Numbered from the stretch's first letter, positions 11,470 to 25,100 are shown. The stretch is DNA of 64,000 bases from Carallia brachiata (GCA_021464245.1 JADCRB010000025.1:2826245-2890244); one strand, 5' to 3'. The notes: generated by a model from the letters alone, not told the origin. Made by a program: numbers and translations.

Positions 11470-13840
11470 GTTTGCAAGAGCATAATTGAATAAGATAGGC
11501 AAACCAAAAAACAGAAGAGTAAGACTTGAAAATGTTTAATAATGCACGTGAAAAATATATAATTAATTAAATAATATTAATTTATTTATATTTTTTTAAA
11601 TTTAATATATTTTTTATTATTTAACAGTTTAAATTACTTTATATTCATTGCATGCCTACAGTTTGTGTGTAAAAAAAAAAAAGATTTTTTGAAAGCAGAA
11701 ATAATAACAAGTACAAAGTTTGGCAAATGTGGGGACTGAACTCTTGTTATTCACGTAATTTGAGAGCCATCGCAGAGCCCATGATCGCTTGCTCAAAAAA
11801 GCATGCTCTACAACTAACATTGGCTTGGAGTTTAGCCCGTGGGAAAAGGACAACAGCCACCCTTTTTTATTATATATTTTTTCTAGACATCATTAAAAAA
11901 AAAATATGATCAATGAATCGGCAACCGAAAAGCTCTTTTTAGTCTGTTTGATAAAATGGCTTTATAAGTCTGTCATCTTTAATTTTTTTTAAGTTTACTT
12001 TTTTTGTTTACCAATTTTTGGGACAATTATATAAGTAAAAAAAATCGAAATTTAAACCAGTTGACGGATTCCTGCTGCTGTTAAATCGGACAAATGATCA
12101 AGAATTCAGTACGTCGGTCAAGAATGCAATGAATACAGTGGAAAGCACCTTTCTGTCCAAGTCAAGCTTTGAATAAAACTTTCACATCAGAAGTTTTAGA
12201 GCAAAGAACGTCGAGTTTCTTCCGTTGAACAATCGGTACAGAAGAAACTTCTTAAAGGGACAGAGACAGCCTTAACATAAGAGAGACATGAATGAGATGA
12301 CACGGTTGTTATCATTTATTGTACATTTGTAAGTTTTATCGTTAGTTGTAAACATGTTAAGTCTACAGGATTTCATAGAATTTAACGTATTATAACAATT
12401 TGATATAATGTAGTAAAAAATTTTATTTGTTGTTATACATATGCTAGCAAAGTAGTGATATCATCCCAAGTGTTAATGGGTAAAATATGAAATCAATTTT
12501 AATACAAGTATTTATAAGAAAAACAAAAGTTTGTCAAACAAATTTAAATTGGTCTGCTCATAATGATAACCGCCTTTCACACTATGAGAACATGTTGTTT
12601 AAGAACATTAAAGACAAAAAAAAAAATAAAATTATAAGAACATTATGCGAGCAAACTTAGATGTATAGAAAAATGGCCGCCTTGAAAAGATACCGTGATG
12701 AGTAAAAATTGACAAACAATCCCATTCTATACAACCTGCTGAAAGTATAATTTAACATCTCGGTTGGATACTCATGTGTGACGGGGTCCCTAAATGGAAT
12801 GATATGCACTCATAGGCCAAACTAACTATAACACATGTTTCATACTATATGTGCTACTTGACCTATAAGAAAAATGGTTGAATCAATCTATATTTCTTCA
12901 TTGTCTGAGCCCCTTTCGGCATATTTACATTAAAATTGTGACATAAGTAACTTTTAGGGATGTTTAAAGGTTATAGTACGATGTCTACTCCTTTAATATA
13001 TTACCTAAAATAAAAAATGATTTAATTTTTGAAAATATGGTTAGAAAAGCAGTTGAATTGCAATTAAATAAAATGAGTGTTAAAAGAAGATTTTTGTTGT
13101 CTAATATCTTCTATGTATAAACCAATCAGCCAGTTATGATTATTAATGATGATTATATAAGATTAATGTGACAAAATATATTTATAATATAGGCATTACG
13201 AAAATTGAAAACAAACTAAAACTTTTGTAACAAAGTGTTTCCACGTAAAAGTCTCAAGCCATCAATTGAGAGAGAAAAAAAAACTAAAGAATTGAATGTG
13301 GGACGGACGTTCGTTATGTCGTTCTACCCACTTTCGCGCAGAACATTTCTTGCACGCGTAGTCGTGATGGACTGGGCTTTCGACTTTTGGCTGTTGAAAA
13401 TGTGAATACATTAATTTTTGGAAAAGAAGGGCAAACAGTCCATAGTTAAACGAAAATTCAATCAGGACCAAAACTGAGGTCAATATCAACATATATTCTG
13501 GCTAGTATTTTTTTCTCGATGTGTTTTTTTTTTTTTTTCTCGGGGTTTATAACGTTATTTAAAGGGGACAAATAAGCATATATTCTTGATTATATTCCTG
13601 GACGGTATAGATTACATTGGATTGTGAAAGAAAGGAAAGTTTTTTTATTGGATTATTTAAGTATAATTAAATAATATAAATTGTTGGATCATTGAATTTT
13701 AAAAAAATATTTTTTAGATGCCCCTGAATAAAGTGGGTGATTATTTTAATGTTGTTTAAGACACACAGTTATGTAGTAAAGTTTTAAAAAAAAAACAACG
13801 TGAAAAATAGTAAGAATTGCATGCGTGTTGTGTACACCTA
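11470..13840. other. Intergenic, no gene seen
   Basis: AT-rich, with two GC-richer patches at about 11700-11850 and 13280-13400 that contain only short open frames of no recognisable family. I find no splice-compatible gene model here. Confidence 0.5.
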
Positions 13841-13844
13841 CCAA

Positions 13845-14045
13845 CCGGGAGGAGCAGCCAAAGTCAAAAGTCTAAAGGCTCGTTTTTAACAAACATTGTA
13901 AGGTTTTATTGTATTAAACAACACAATGTAACAAAATAGAGAGCAGAGCAGCCATTGGAGTCAATCCCGGGAAGAAGTAATGCTTTTCCCATTTTGCCTA
14001 CCGACCAACAATGAGACAAAAGTTCTGTGGCTTTCAATTTTTGGT
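13845..14045. repeat. Diverged duplicate of the 20.95-21.17 kb segment
   Basis: Shared phrases in the same order with 20980-21170 are TTTTTAACAAACATTG, GTAACAAAATAGAGAG (the partner has GTAATAAAATAGAGAG), GAGCAGC, GCTTTTCCCATT, and AAGTTCTGTGGCTTTCAATT. The pair is clearly homologous but gapped. There is no open frame through it. Confidence 0.7.
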
Positions 14046-17000
14046 TACCTTTTGTTTGTGCGGTGAGACGCCTGTGGTTTTAAAATAGAACACGATTAAG
14101 TAGTTATATATAGAAAAATGTAAGAGTAATAAATGGACGGTATCATAATTTTTTTTTTTATATTTAACTTCGTTTATGAGGAATCAAGTGAGATATAATT
14201 AATTTTTTTTATTGTATCATATTATTCTTCAAGTATAGCTACCAAATTTTTTCTTTCAAATAATACGCCAATTGCTATCACAATTAATGACAACGACCAT
14301 CAACAAAAAAAAAAAAAAACATTGGAATTGTAAGCACTCGGAACTTGTCCCACTGTGGGGCAACTGGGCAAGAATTTCAGTGGTGGAAAGAGGTGGGGTT
14401 GCTTTGAATATGGTCTATCTGGATATGTACTTCCTTTAGCCCACTGATGTTTCTACCTGAATATCAGGGTCTCCAATCTCACTCACATAATGAGGATAAG
14501 ATGCTTCCAGCCATTCCAAAGTTTAATGAAAATACTAGGTAACATCATTTAGACAATAATAAATTAGTAACAAAGTGATACCAGCTATTAAATGGTTATT
14601 ATAAAAAGAAAAAATTAATAACTATTAGATACTGTTAGATAACCTATGTGATTACTTTATTATTATTATTATTTAAGATTAAGCAGTGTAGTGAAGTTTA
14701 AAGTTTAGATCATAATTAACAGTAACACAATTCTACTTCCATAAATTTATTGCAAAGTAAATCTAAGAATTACAGTTTAACTTGTGACTGGAAGTACTCC
14801 AACCTCTACCATTATGAGATGGTAAACTCGGACGTTCCGACCGTCATGCCTAGCAGTGTATTTAAACGGATGGGTTGAAGTCAAATTCCAGCTGAGATTA
14901 AAACTACACTACTACTAATTAACAATGCAAATGAATGCAATATAGTGCTACGCATGAGTGCCTATTGTCTAATATGGTTGAAGTTGAGTTATCTGTGTGT
15001 TTATTTAATTTTATGTGTTTCATAGCCGTCCACCTGTCTGGAGCTTTCTTGGGCGGATTTTTGGATTTTAAGGGTTTTTAAGTCTAATGTAGGACATGTC
15101 ATAGAGAATGTATATATTTTTTATTATTCTGCAATTAAAGATTGCAATCTTTTATTATGATTTTATAGTTCATTTAAAATATTTTAGATTAATCAGGAGA
15201 TTGAAGATGTTATTAAGGAGTGCTTTAGCTTTAAGTTTAGTGATTTGAAACTAATGCTAATTTCTTTCCTTATCAATTACTATTTTGTAGGGTTAGAATA
15301 TTATTATAAATAGGACATTATGTGAGCACTCTATTTAGTGAAGTTATTAGTTTATTAAATCGTTTCGATTATCAATGAAATTTCTTTTTATGACTTCCTA
15401 TTTTTTTTCCTTTGATGGCTTCCTTTAAAGGCTCAATTAAGTGTTAGTTTTTTGATATTCTTGTTTACGTACTTATAAATAGACGATTCTAACGAAAGGG
15501 TTTTGTTACATGAGCAGATGTATGTTGTCATATTTTATCTACACACACTAATTTTGTGCAACCGCGATTATTATTTGTGCAATCATAATTAAAAAATGTG
15601 AAACAGAAAAAACAGTAATATTTTTTTGTATCACTTTTTATTGTTACGGTGTGGGAACACTTTTAGACAAAAATTCCCCACTAAGTCCAAAAAAGATTCG
15701 AGATTGTTTTAACGGTGATACATCGTAAGGAGCATCAGACGCTTCTTTCGGTTGCCCTTCGCACTGAATATCTGATGCTTTTTCCTGATGGCCTTTTGCG
15801 CCGAAGAGGGTGCTTTGAACTTATACAATTTTGGAGGGATAATGTTTTGGAGTTTTGAGGATTTTGGAAATTTTGGGAATTGGCAATTTTGAAGGAATTT
15901 TGATTTTTTTTTTTTTAGAAATAGAGTGAAACGTACTTGTTGGAGGACTTCATTTTTAATTTTTGAAATTTTTGTAGAACAATGACATGGAAGACTTTGG
16001 ATTTCTTAGATTTTGAGATAAAGGAATTTACTTTTTTGGCATATGTGAATAAAGAGTATTTTGAGAAATTTTGAGATTTTTTGGAGTTTGTTGAAAATGG
16101 AAACAGAAACCGTGTGAATCTTGGAATTCATTTGAGAATTTCAATTTTGAATTATAAGAGAGATTGCAATTTTGAAAGTTTTGAATTTTTTTTTTTTTTG
16201 AATCAGACAGAGAAGTTTGAGACATTCTAATAAAAAATGCACAAAGATTTCATTCCTTTTTTTATTTTTTGTGGGATTCTATATTGAGAAAAATGTGGAA
16301 AGGAAAATATAGCAATCACAGAATTTTTTTTAAACAATTTGAAGATGAGTGAATTAATAATTTGAGAATGAAAATTTTTGTATTTTTTAATTCTATTTTC
16401 TTTTAAAAGAAAGAATAATTTGATTTTTTAATTTAATATGGAAGCCCTCGAGGAAACCCACCAAGTTCGATTGAGCATTGTGTAGTTTTGGGCTTGAAGA
16501 GAAAGGCCAACCCGCTACCGATCATCAAAACGGCGTCATTTACAAGGAAAAAGACGTTTTGAGAAAACGAAAGCTGCCTCAAAAGAAGCCAAAATGACAT
16601 CGTTCCACCAATAAAAACATCTCTTTTGTCTTTTGACCCGGCCTGGCCGCCTCTCCTTTCTCCTCCCTTACCATAGGCTTTCTCAACCTAAGAAGCGCGA
16701 CTGAACATTAGGGATGTATACGAAATCGTCCAAGCAGCTTAACTCGATTAATGTTAAATCGAAATCACAGAAATTATCGATAGCGAATCGGTTATAATTT
16801 GTAATTTAAGCAAGTTATACTCTACAGTTTGGTTGCAGTTTTAAAAATTGTCAAAATCGAATTGACCGCCTGATATTGTTAAAGTTTAAAAATATATTTT
16901 ATAGAGAAATAAACTACATAAAAAAGAAAAAAAACAGACCATCTCCAACTTCAAAAGAAAAAAACCATAGAAAATATATGAAAAAAGAGAACGAAATAGA

Positions 17001-17357
17001 AAACTAGGAGCACATTGCCTTCAAACGGCGAACTTTTTTGTAGTATTAATCTGGACCATCTAATTTAAGGTAAATTGTATTTTTATGGATAATAACTCTT
17101 TAATAAGCTTTTCCATTGATTATTACAGAATTTCTAAAATTGTTACCTTTTAATTTAATTACTTAAAAAATTTGTTTCAAATTGTCAAGTGTCAAATATT
17201 TAATTACCGGAAATCCGATTATTTTTCAATTTTTTTTAAACTTTATGAAGCGTCACATAAGAAAGAATAGATCTTGCTTATCTACAAGACAAAATTTAAA
17301 ATCGTCAAAAGGGACAGAAATAGTTAGTGTCTGCAAAAATTGGGAAATACAAGTTTA
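14046..17357. other. Intergenic; possible LTR remnant and a small inverted repeat
   Basis: Around 15300-15395 the order TATAAATAG, a leader, then CAATGAAATTTC resembles the promoter-to-R end of a plant LTR, but no partner LTR or internal region is seen. A perfect 9-bp inverted repeat (AGCATCAGA at 15731-15739, TCTGATGCT at 15771-15779) sits in a GC-richer patch. From 15840 to 16240 the DNA is a degenerate run of TTTTGAGA and TTTTGGAA phrases. The patch 16440-16700 is GC-richer and has the phrase AAAACGGCGTC; I cannot assign it. Confidence 0.4.
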
Positions 17358-17423
17358 TGAGGTGATGAGGTTTTATCTTCCTATTCCATATGAGGTGATG
17401 AGGTTTTATCTTCCTACTCCATA
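17358..17423 (+). repeat. Two-copy 33-bp tandem repeat
   Basis: The unit begins TGAGGTGATGAGGTTTTATC at 17358 and again at 17391. The copies differ by one base (ATT versus ACT). An 80-codon open frame ending at 17424 runs through both, but it looks accidental. Confidence 0.85.
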
Positions 17424-18250
17424 GCTTTGAGTTAAACTGAAGAAAAAAAAAAAAAAAAAAAAAGGAAAGAAATATCATTATTTGCTGATGTCAGTTTAAC
17501 TAGTTTTTCTCTCATATTGGTTTGATTGTAATTTTGAAAATTTTTAAATTACTAATAATAATTTATTTTAAATATGAGGATCAAACGAATCCAAACTGAC
17601 TTGCATATGCCCCTAATGAATAGGGCACGATATTGATATTTTGACATACTAATTTTGAAAAAACAAACACAACACATACATACATAGTTTGGACACGACT
17701 TCTTTTCTGAAAATTAATAAGGTCTCTTAATTGCCGAAACTGAGAAAAAACCCAAGTTTTGACAATTTCTCCTTAATTCATAAAACGATGGAAGAAAATG
17801 AAAAAAAAAAAGGAAAAAAAAATTCTCTCAAATACTCAAAATTTTATTCCCATTTTGTTATCTTAAGAATGAAATAAATCAATCTTAAATTAGAAAATCT
17901 TAACATTAACTTGAACAACTTTTTGTTAATTTAGTATCTAGCCAATGAATTATTATTGAAAATTAGTATTAGATAATAAATTAAAAACATAAAATGTAAA
18001 AGAATTTGACATTGTATATTTTTGTTATTTCTAATTATATGGTTCAATTCAATAGTATTTCGCATTAATTTAGAAGTTTAATGAAATTAGGATTTAAATT
18101 CTATGAATATTAATAATTTTGATTTTCTTAAAAAATTTTCATTATAACTAGCATAACAATACTAGCAAGAAAGTCAATCTAATCTATTAATATGTATCAC
18201 ATATTATACTTTATTCAATTTATGTTAACAATTATTCATATATATTTAAA

Positions 18251-18278
18251 CTCGTGTAACGTGCAATCTATATCCTAG
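18251..18278 (+). mobile_element. Helitron-like 3' terminus
   Basis: The sequence CTCGTGTAACGTGCAATC followed by TATATCCTAG and then T has the form of a plant Helitron 3' end: a short GC-bearing stem, a gap of about ten bases, then CTAG before a host T. No convincing 5' TC end could be paired with it, so only this end is called. Confidence 0.45.
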
Positions 18279-18820
18279 TATAAAAAAGTGTTTAATATGA
18301 TGCATACATGCCTACTCATTAAAAAACTGTTTTTATGCTTTTCTCTTTCAACTTTCATATCCTACATACTCATTAGATTTATTGTGTGATTCTTATATGT
18401 ATTACTGTTCAATATGTATTGCTGTGTTATTCATAAATGTAAGTACACAATGTGAGCTTTCACCTATAAGTGTAACATAAACTTCTAGTTCAGTTTAATT
18501 TTTATTGTCAAAATTACAAGAATATATCAAACATGCCTTAGACGTATTCGCGAAGTAATGGTTGTTTTGACCAAAAGAAAGTAACAAGAAATTGCAACCC
18601 AATTGACAAAGAAAAAACTTATTATGGCAATGAAATATCTATTTCATCTTTGAGGTTAAAATCTACTAAACATCAATTATATTTTCCTCTCCCGTTAACA
18701 TGTAAGGTTAACATAAGTTGCAATATTAATAACTACAATGTCATGAGGATTTGATATAAGTTTCAATGTTAATTTTATTGCAGCTGCTCAGGAAATTTTT
18801 TCAATGGTCTTATCAATTAC

Positions 18821-19318
18821 GGGATATAAAATTTTTTTGTCCTAAATCTTTGTATTTTTTCATATAAATCTTAAGCCTTTTTAAAATTTCATTTGAATTC
18901 TAAATCTTTTAATTTTTTTACTAAATCAGTCTTTTCATTTACGAAAAGTACTCAATCTATTAATAAATGAGTTTAAATTAATGAAAATTATTAAAAAAAG
19001 GTCGAATGAATGAATTAAATATTTTTTTCATCAATAAATATGCACATAAAATATTTTTCTAATTAATAAATATACTAATTAAATATGTAAAATACATATT
19101 TTTTGATAGAAAATTTTTTTAATTATTGTATTTAACCTTTTTTCAAATAATTTTTGTACGGTAAAAATTATTTTTTTAATAAATTGATCATTTTTCGTTA
19201 AAAATAGACTAATTTGATATGAAATCAAAATGTTTAGAACTCAAAAAAAATTTCAAAAAAATTTAAAAAATATATATATAAAATTATAAAAATTTAAAAC
19301 TTATAAAATAGATGTCCC
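18821..19318. mobile_element. Foldback MITE with perfect 10-bp target-site duplication
   Basis: The element runs from GGGATATAAAAT to ATAGATGTCCC. It is bounded on both sides by TATCAATTAC (18811-18820 and 19319-19328), a perfect duplication of 9-10 bp typical of Mutator-like insertion. The arms are inverted copies: AAATCTTTTAATTTTTTTAC with a following CGAAAAGTA on the left mirrors ATGATCATTTTTCG and later blocks on the right, so the whole element can fold back. No coding sequence is present. It appears related to the 5825-6412 element. Confidence 0.8.
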
Positions 19319-19328
19319 TATCAATTAC

Positions 19329-20366
19329 TTTCTTATTAGAACGTTGTACAATTTTGAAAAACACATAGTATTTTATTTTGACTTTGACATTGGCGTAGTG
19401 GGAGTCCTTCCAAACGTTTGTGATAGCAATACGCGTAAAGTTCTTATCGAGAAGCGTGTGGTAGCATACAAATCTTCTATTTTTGTTACCAAACAAAACT
19501 ATATATATATGAAGTTAACTTTCTCAACACTTATTTGTTTGAAAATAGGATTAAGAAAGTGATTTTATACTGTCATCTTAATATTAGATCAGTAGAAATC
19601 CAGTTAATTTCCAATTGGTGTAAATTCGTTTATATTTTATAATGAATAAGAATATCTAATCCCCTAAATTGAGATCATAGGAAGTTTTAGCAACAATGCT
19701 CTTTACTACTGGTTCTCCAATCCAACCACTAATCCAATCGAATTTTTAAAACTATGCTTTGAAGAGAACCTTTTTTATTGGCAGTTGTAGAGAAAAAACC
19801 CCAAGTTTCTTTTATCCAATAATTGTGTTGCAGAATCTTAGTACGTAAAAGCTTTATTATATAGATAAAGACATAGAACAGACGCAAATAAAACGGTACT
19901 ACCATGACTATTTATGCCACATTTTTAGTCTCTTATATCAGTTATTATGATCATACATCGAAACTATTATAAATATATAGCTAGTAGTCAGGACAATTCC
20001 ACATAACACTTTTTGTGAATCTAAATGTAATCTGCATTAAGAAATTCGTGTCCAAGCAACAATTTCGATATATAATGCCAACCAAGTTTACTGCATAATA
20101 CAATATAACATTTTTTGTGGGTATGAATTTAATATGTATTAAAAATTGGTGTTCATATAACAAGAGTATATAATGGCAACCAAATTTGGTACATAATATT
20201 GACGAAAGACCGATATTGTGAATATCGGCATAAAGATCTAGTAACAATGAGTGTTCCGCGAAAACTAAACTTTCAATCGAGGAGGGTGTGCTGTGCACTT
20301 TCTTTAGAGTGTGTTTTGCGAGGAAAAGAGGAAATGAGGAGAAAAGAGGAGAAAAAGAAGGAAAGT
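19329..20366. other. Intergenic, no gene seen
   Basis: AT-rich. The phrases TTTTTTGTGGGTATGAATTTA and TAACAAGAG near 20110-20170 echo 20005-20060, a weak local duplication of about 100 bp. No gene model is supported. Confidence 0.45.
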
Positions 20367-20650
20367 GGAGAGAAAATAAAATTGTTTGGAGTGATAAAAA
20401 AAGTTGAGAGAAAAAAAATAGGTGAAAGAAAAGGTGAATAGTAATTTGTGAGAGAAAAAGCGGAGAGAAAATAAAATTGTTTGGCGTGCTAGAAAAAGAT
20501 GAGAGAAAGAAAGTATGATAAAAGAAAAGGTAAATAGTAATTTGTGAGAGAAAAAGTAAAGAGAAAATAAAGTTGTTTGGAGTGGTGTAGAAAGTGAGGA
20601 GAAAGAAAAGTGAAAGAAAAGTAAATGATAATAATTATATTTTTCTTTCC
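20367..20650. repeat. Purine-rich tandem repeat, about 95 bp x 3
   Basis: Units start at 20367, 20462 and 20558 with GGAGAGAAAATAAAATTG (AAAGAGAAAATAAAGTTG in the third), followed by TTTGGAGTG and then AGAAAAGGTAAATAGTAATT. The plus strand is almost entirely purine. An apparent 130-codon minus-strand frame (20304-20696) is a by-product of this composition and codes for Phe/Ser/Leu runs. Confidence 0.85.
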
Positions 20651-20929
20651 CCCAATTTTCCCTCAGCAGACCAAACACAGCATTAATGTCCTGCAACCTA
20701 TACTTCCCTTATCTTTTAATATCTAATCAAGTTAATTACAATATTAGTGCTTATCTGCCCCATTTTATATAGAGTAAAATTAAGTAGTTACCAAGTCACA
20801 TTTAACAATTTTAATAATTTATTTATTTTTTATTTTTTTATAAATTTAATTATATAATAACTCACATTATTGTACAATTATTTTAAAAATATTTAAGTTA
20901 AGCCAATAAAAATTTTCCTTTTATGTATG

Positions 20930-21170
20930 TAGACCATGCAATAAAATCCTTGATATGGTGGGTCTGCATGTACGTACCAATTATGTAAAGCAGCCAAATC
21001 AGAAGCCTTAAAGGCCAGGTTTTTAACAAACATTGATGTAATAAAATAGAGAGTGGAGCAGCAGCCATTCTCGTCAACCGCGTGAAGGCTTTCTCACTCC
21101 GCGGAAGTATAGCTTTTCCCATTGTCCTTATTGATCACCCAGAGACAAAGTTCTGTGGCTTTCAATTTTA
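20930..21170. repeat. Diverged duplicate of the 13.85-14.05 kb segment
   Basis: This is the partner of 13845-14045. In addition 18572-18700 and 18735-18815 match 8528-8706 and 9885-9965 in the same order and orientation, so three anchor pairs are colinear between the 8.5-14 kb and 18.5-21.2 kb blocks. Confidence 0.65.
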
Positions 21171-22191
21171 TATTATATACACTATTTTGTGGCTTTCATC
21201 ACTGTACGCTTATTTATTTTTCATTAAAGTCTAACTAATAAATACGAAAAAGTGAGACATATAATTAATGTATTGTAATTATTTTTTTTTTCAATAAGAT
21301 ACTTGATATTTGTAATAAAAATTAAAAACTTTTTCATTTATTTTTTATTATAAATATTAAACATTTAATTATAATACGTTAATTTTACATCTTAATTTCA
21401 CTACCTCTTCCTTTTCGTAGTTTTTCTGTTTTCATACACAATTAGCGTAATTTCCAAATCGGAAAAGATGGGAAGTCTGATGAGAGAGGAAAGGACTCTC
21501 TCGTCTCAAACAAGGGACCAAAAAAAAAAAAACAATAGAGACAGAGGCACTCTCAAGCTGTTCCCGTTTCAACTATGGAAAAGGACGACAGCCTTGTCCT
21601 TTATGTCTAATCTGAATCAAGGAAAAAACAAACGAGAGACAGTTGGGCCTGTAGCTTCCTATCAGTTCCTTCCCTCCCCTTTCAAATAAGCCCGCGATGC
21701 CATCACCATTATTGGCATCTACCACCGACCACATTACAGATGGCTCATTTTGCACTTGGTTGGCGTGGCACATTACAGATCACATCCTTGGTCCACTGAT
21801 AAGGGAACACAAAACCGCCATCTTTATCAGAGAGAATCTAGAAAAAGCTCCAAACCAAAATTATAGTATTATAGTACTGTTTTGGATTTGATGTCTCTGC
21901 GACTTTCCTTTCATTCAAAGTGTAATAGCATTCAGAAAGCACATTTCTCATTGGATAAGTTAGATGAGTGCAACCTGGAAAAAAAGAAGGACGACTTATA
22001 CAATAGTTTTATTTCTTCCGGAATTTTAAAGGCAAAGGAAGAATAGGGAACCAGAACAAAGGGGAAAGGCTAAAGGAAAATCACCCATTCCAAAGTAAAA
22101 TTTGTAATTTGTCCCACCCCACACATAATACAAGTGCAGGTATTAAAAGCACGAAAATGGAAGCACACTCAAATATACCGTTGAGCATTTT
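21171..22191. other. Intergenic, plus 3' flank of TTC27
   Basis: Contains GC-richer patches at 21465-21690 and 21690-21800 with only short open frames. The last roughly 150 bases lie just beyond the TTC27 stop codon and should include its 3' UTR. Confidence 0.5.
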
Positions 22192-25100
22192 CTAAGTTGG
22201 CAGAGAGTTTGACTGAAGTCTCATCTTCACTTCATCATGAAAAGCTTGGAGATTCTTGAATTCTTCTGTGCCTGAGAACCTCTCAGCCTGGTTTTCCATG
22301 GAAAAATTACATTACTTTATTAGTGAAAAATATACATGAAGAACCAGCACTGGTGCAGCGAGTCTAGGCTAACAGATTGATGGTCAACAACTTAAAAAGA
22401 CTATTTCCAAGTTAATTTCTACGTTAAGCATCTTGCCTGTTTAACTACATTTCGCAAGTGCATCTCAGCTGCAGAGAGTTCACGCCTGCTACCAGTGGAG
22501 GAGGAAATTTCCAATAAACCTTACACAGTTCTAATGAGGCATGTGCAAACTTTGTGAATCGCTCTCTATCATTCCACAAGTCAGAACCCTGAGAGAGCAT
22601 CATGAGATGAAGGTTAAATATGAAAAACTCCCCAGTGATAGATTTCCAAACTAAAATTATTTAGAGAGTAAAGACATTTGTAAAAAGCAAAAAGTAAATG
22701 CCAGACACAGAAAAAGCAAATAGGCAAAAGCAACAAATAACACCATATGCACAATTACAATTGCAAGAATGATGAAGAAGTTTCCAACAATCTGAAAACC
22801 TAGTGATGTGTAATTTACAAGTTAGGAAATCACTGGTTGCGCGGAAAAGGTTCCTGCACTAGTTGAAAGTGTGAATTGTGTATAAAAATGCAAGCTTTGT
22901 GTTTTATAAAAATTTAATGTAAACAAACGATAAGGGGGTCATTAACCCTACAGTGTTTTTGAAATAAACGATGTATAATTCCAATCAAAAGTTTGTTACC
23001 CTTGGCACTGACAGACGGTCGTCTGGCACTGAGGTTAGCGAGGACCGAGTACTAAAATATTACATCCTTACTTGAAAAGGATTGCATGTTTTAAGGAATT
23101 GGACTTGCTTCTAAAATTTTGAACTTCTGTAGAGACATTTTGCTAGCTCATGCTTTTTGTACTGGGCAGATGATTTTATATACAAATGGTTGTGGGCACA
23201 AACAAGTGCTTTTTTTGCTGGTACGGAAACTACTTAAAATTCTGGCTCCTGATTATAATCATAATCCAAAAAGAATTCATCTGAAACCAACGTCACGAAG
23301 CAGCAATTGCAGAACAGAGAATGTTTAATAAATACCTGATATGATCTAACTTGTTTCAGAAGGGCTTCAGAGCACATAGCAAGATCTCCCCTCATTTTAT
23401 GCCATCTGCATATAGGCCCCATACATCTGCTCTACTCTCAATTTTGACAATCTGCATCATCGATAAACACTTGTTAACAGTTGCCACTGTTACTTTAATT
23501 GAGAGAAAAAAATGTTAAATCATTTATACAAGATGAACAGAGCCGACTTTCACAACATTTCCAAATTAGTTAACATGCAAAAATACCACCTTGGCCAAGT
23601 TTGCCAAAATCATAACTAATAACAACGGGAGGATGATGGACAAAACTCACTGGTTCATCTTGCCCCCTTAAAAGTATATTCTCCAGTCATTCATTCTTTC
23701 TTCTGCCACTTTTTTCTCTTTTGGACATTTCTCGTATGCTTACCCTAGTTTTCTCTAAGTTCCTACTACCATTCTTCCCTCTTCGTCAATAGATCTCTCC
23801 CTTTTCACCCTAAATTCTACATTAGAGCCTTTCCTTGGTAAAAGCATGGAGCCCAAATACCAAGTCATTCCCAAACAGCAACTAAGATCTTAGAATCACA
23901 CACAAACACACAGACACAAATGCCTGTAATCTTGGATGAATTCTAACACATGGGAAAAAAAAGGAAACAATCTTAAGGGGAAAAAAAAAATCTAAAAACC
24001 TGCTGCAGAATTTTTCCCAGCAATTCTATCAACTGCTCAGTTTCCCTTGGCCTTTCACCTTTTGATTGTGACTCATCTACAGAACCATCGTGACTATCAT
24101 CCAGACAACTAGAACTACGATCTTGAGTCCCTGCAAGGCATATAAAATCTCCACTTGATGCCCGTGCCTCCATTTCTTGCATTATTCTCTCCAATAATGC
24201 AATATCAATTCTTTTGCTGTTACTCAACTGCAAAACCATCTTCACTGCTTCTAGAGCCTGCCAATAGAAAATGAAATTATAAAAATGCATCAACATGTGG
24301 TACAGTAGTCTCATTCAAGAGAACCTGCCGGGGCAACATTATTTCCGTTCAATTGTCTCCTTAAATCCTAAGTGCATCAATGCTAAAGCAGGGAAATAAA
24401 AGAACGAGAGCAGCACCAAAAGTGAGACTGCAACTATGTATTAGAGCAAAAAGTTATGGTAATTGCTGAGAATAGGACTAATAGACATATGAAGCTGCTG
24501 TAACTTCAACATCAACTGGAAAATTTGTTTCATGAGTGAAATGTAAGACTCAAAGCTGAGACCTATCGGTCTCAGCCCATACAAATAAAAAGGAAACATA
24601 AATCTTCGCAAGCTACAAGCAAGCAAGTGCAAGAGTACCTGCTGAACATTGCCCACATCCATGGCTACTTGACCAAAGTTTTCCCACAATTGCCAGCTTT
24701 CTCGTCTGTGGGAAAGAAGCATTATATAAGACCTGACTACAAGTGCTCTCTGTATCCATGTGTGTGTATCTGTGAGCAAGAACTTCTAAAGACCAGAAAA
24801 TGTTTCATAAAACGGGTATACTTGAACTTGAGGGCCTCCTTGAAAGCAATGAAAGACTCTTTGCTCCTCTTCTTGATCATATGTCTGCACACAGTAGTTT
24901 GAAACGTCATTAATATTAATTAAATTTAACCATCTTGTAACCCAAAAAAAAAAATACATAACCAAACCACTTAACCATATAACAGTCTCCTAAGATTTTC
25001 AAATTCAGTTTTTTACTTAATTATTTATTATTATTTATCATTATTATTTCTTTTGCCACTTGGGTAAAAGTAGTGGGATGGGCAGAAATAGAGGATTATG

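Noticed and set aside
20304..20696. 130-codon minus-strand frame rich in Phe, Ser and Leu
   Set aside because: Produced by the purine-rich tandem repeat on the opposite strand.
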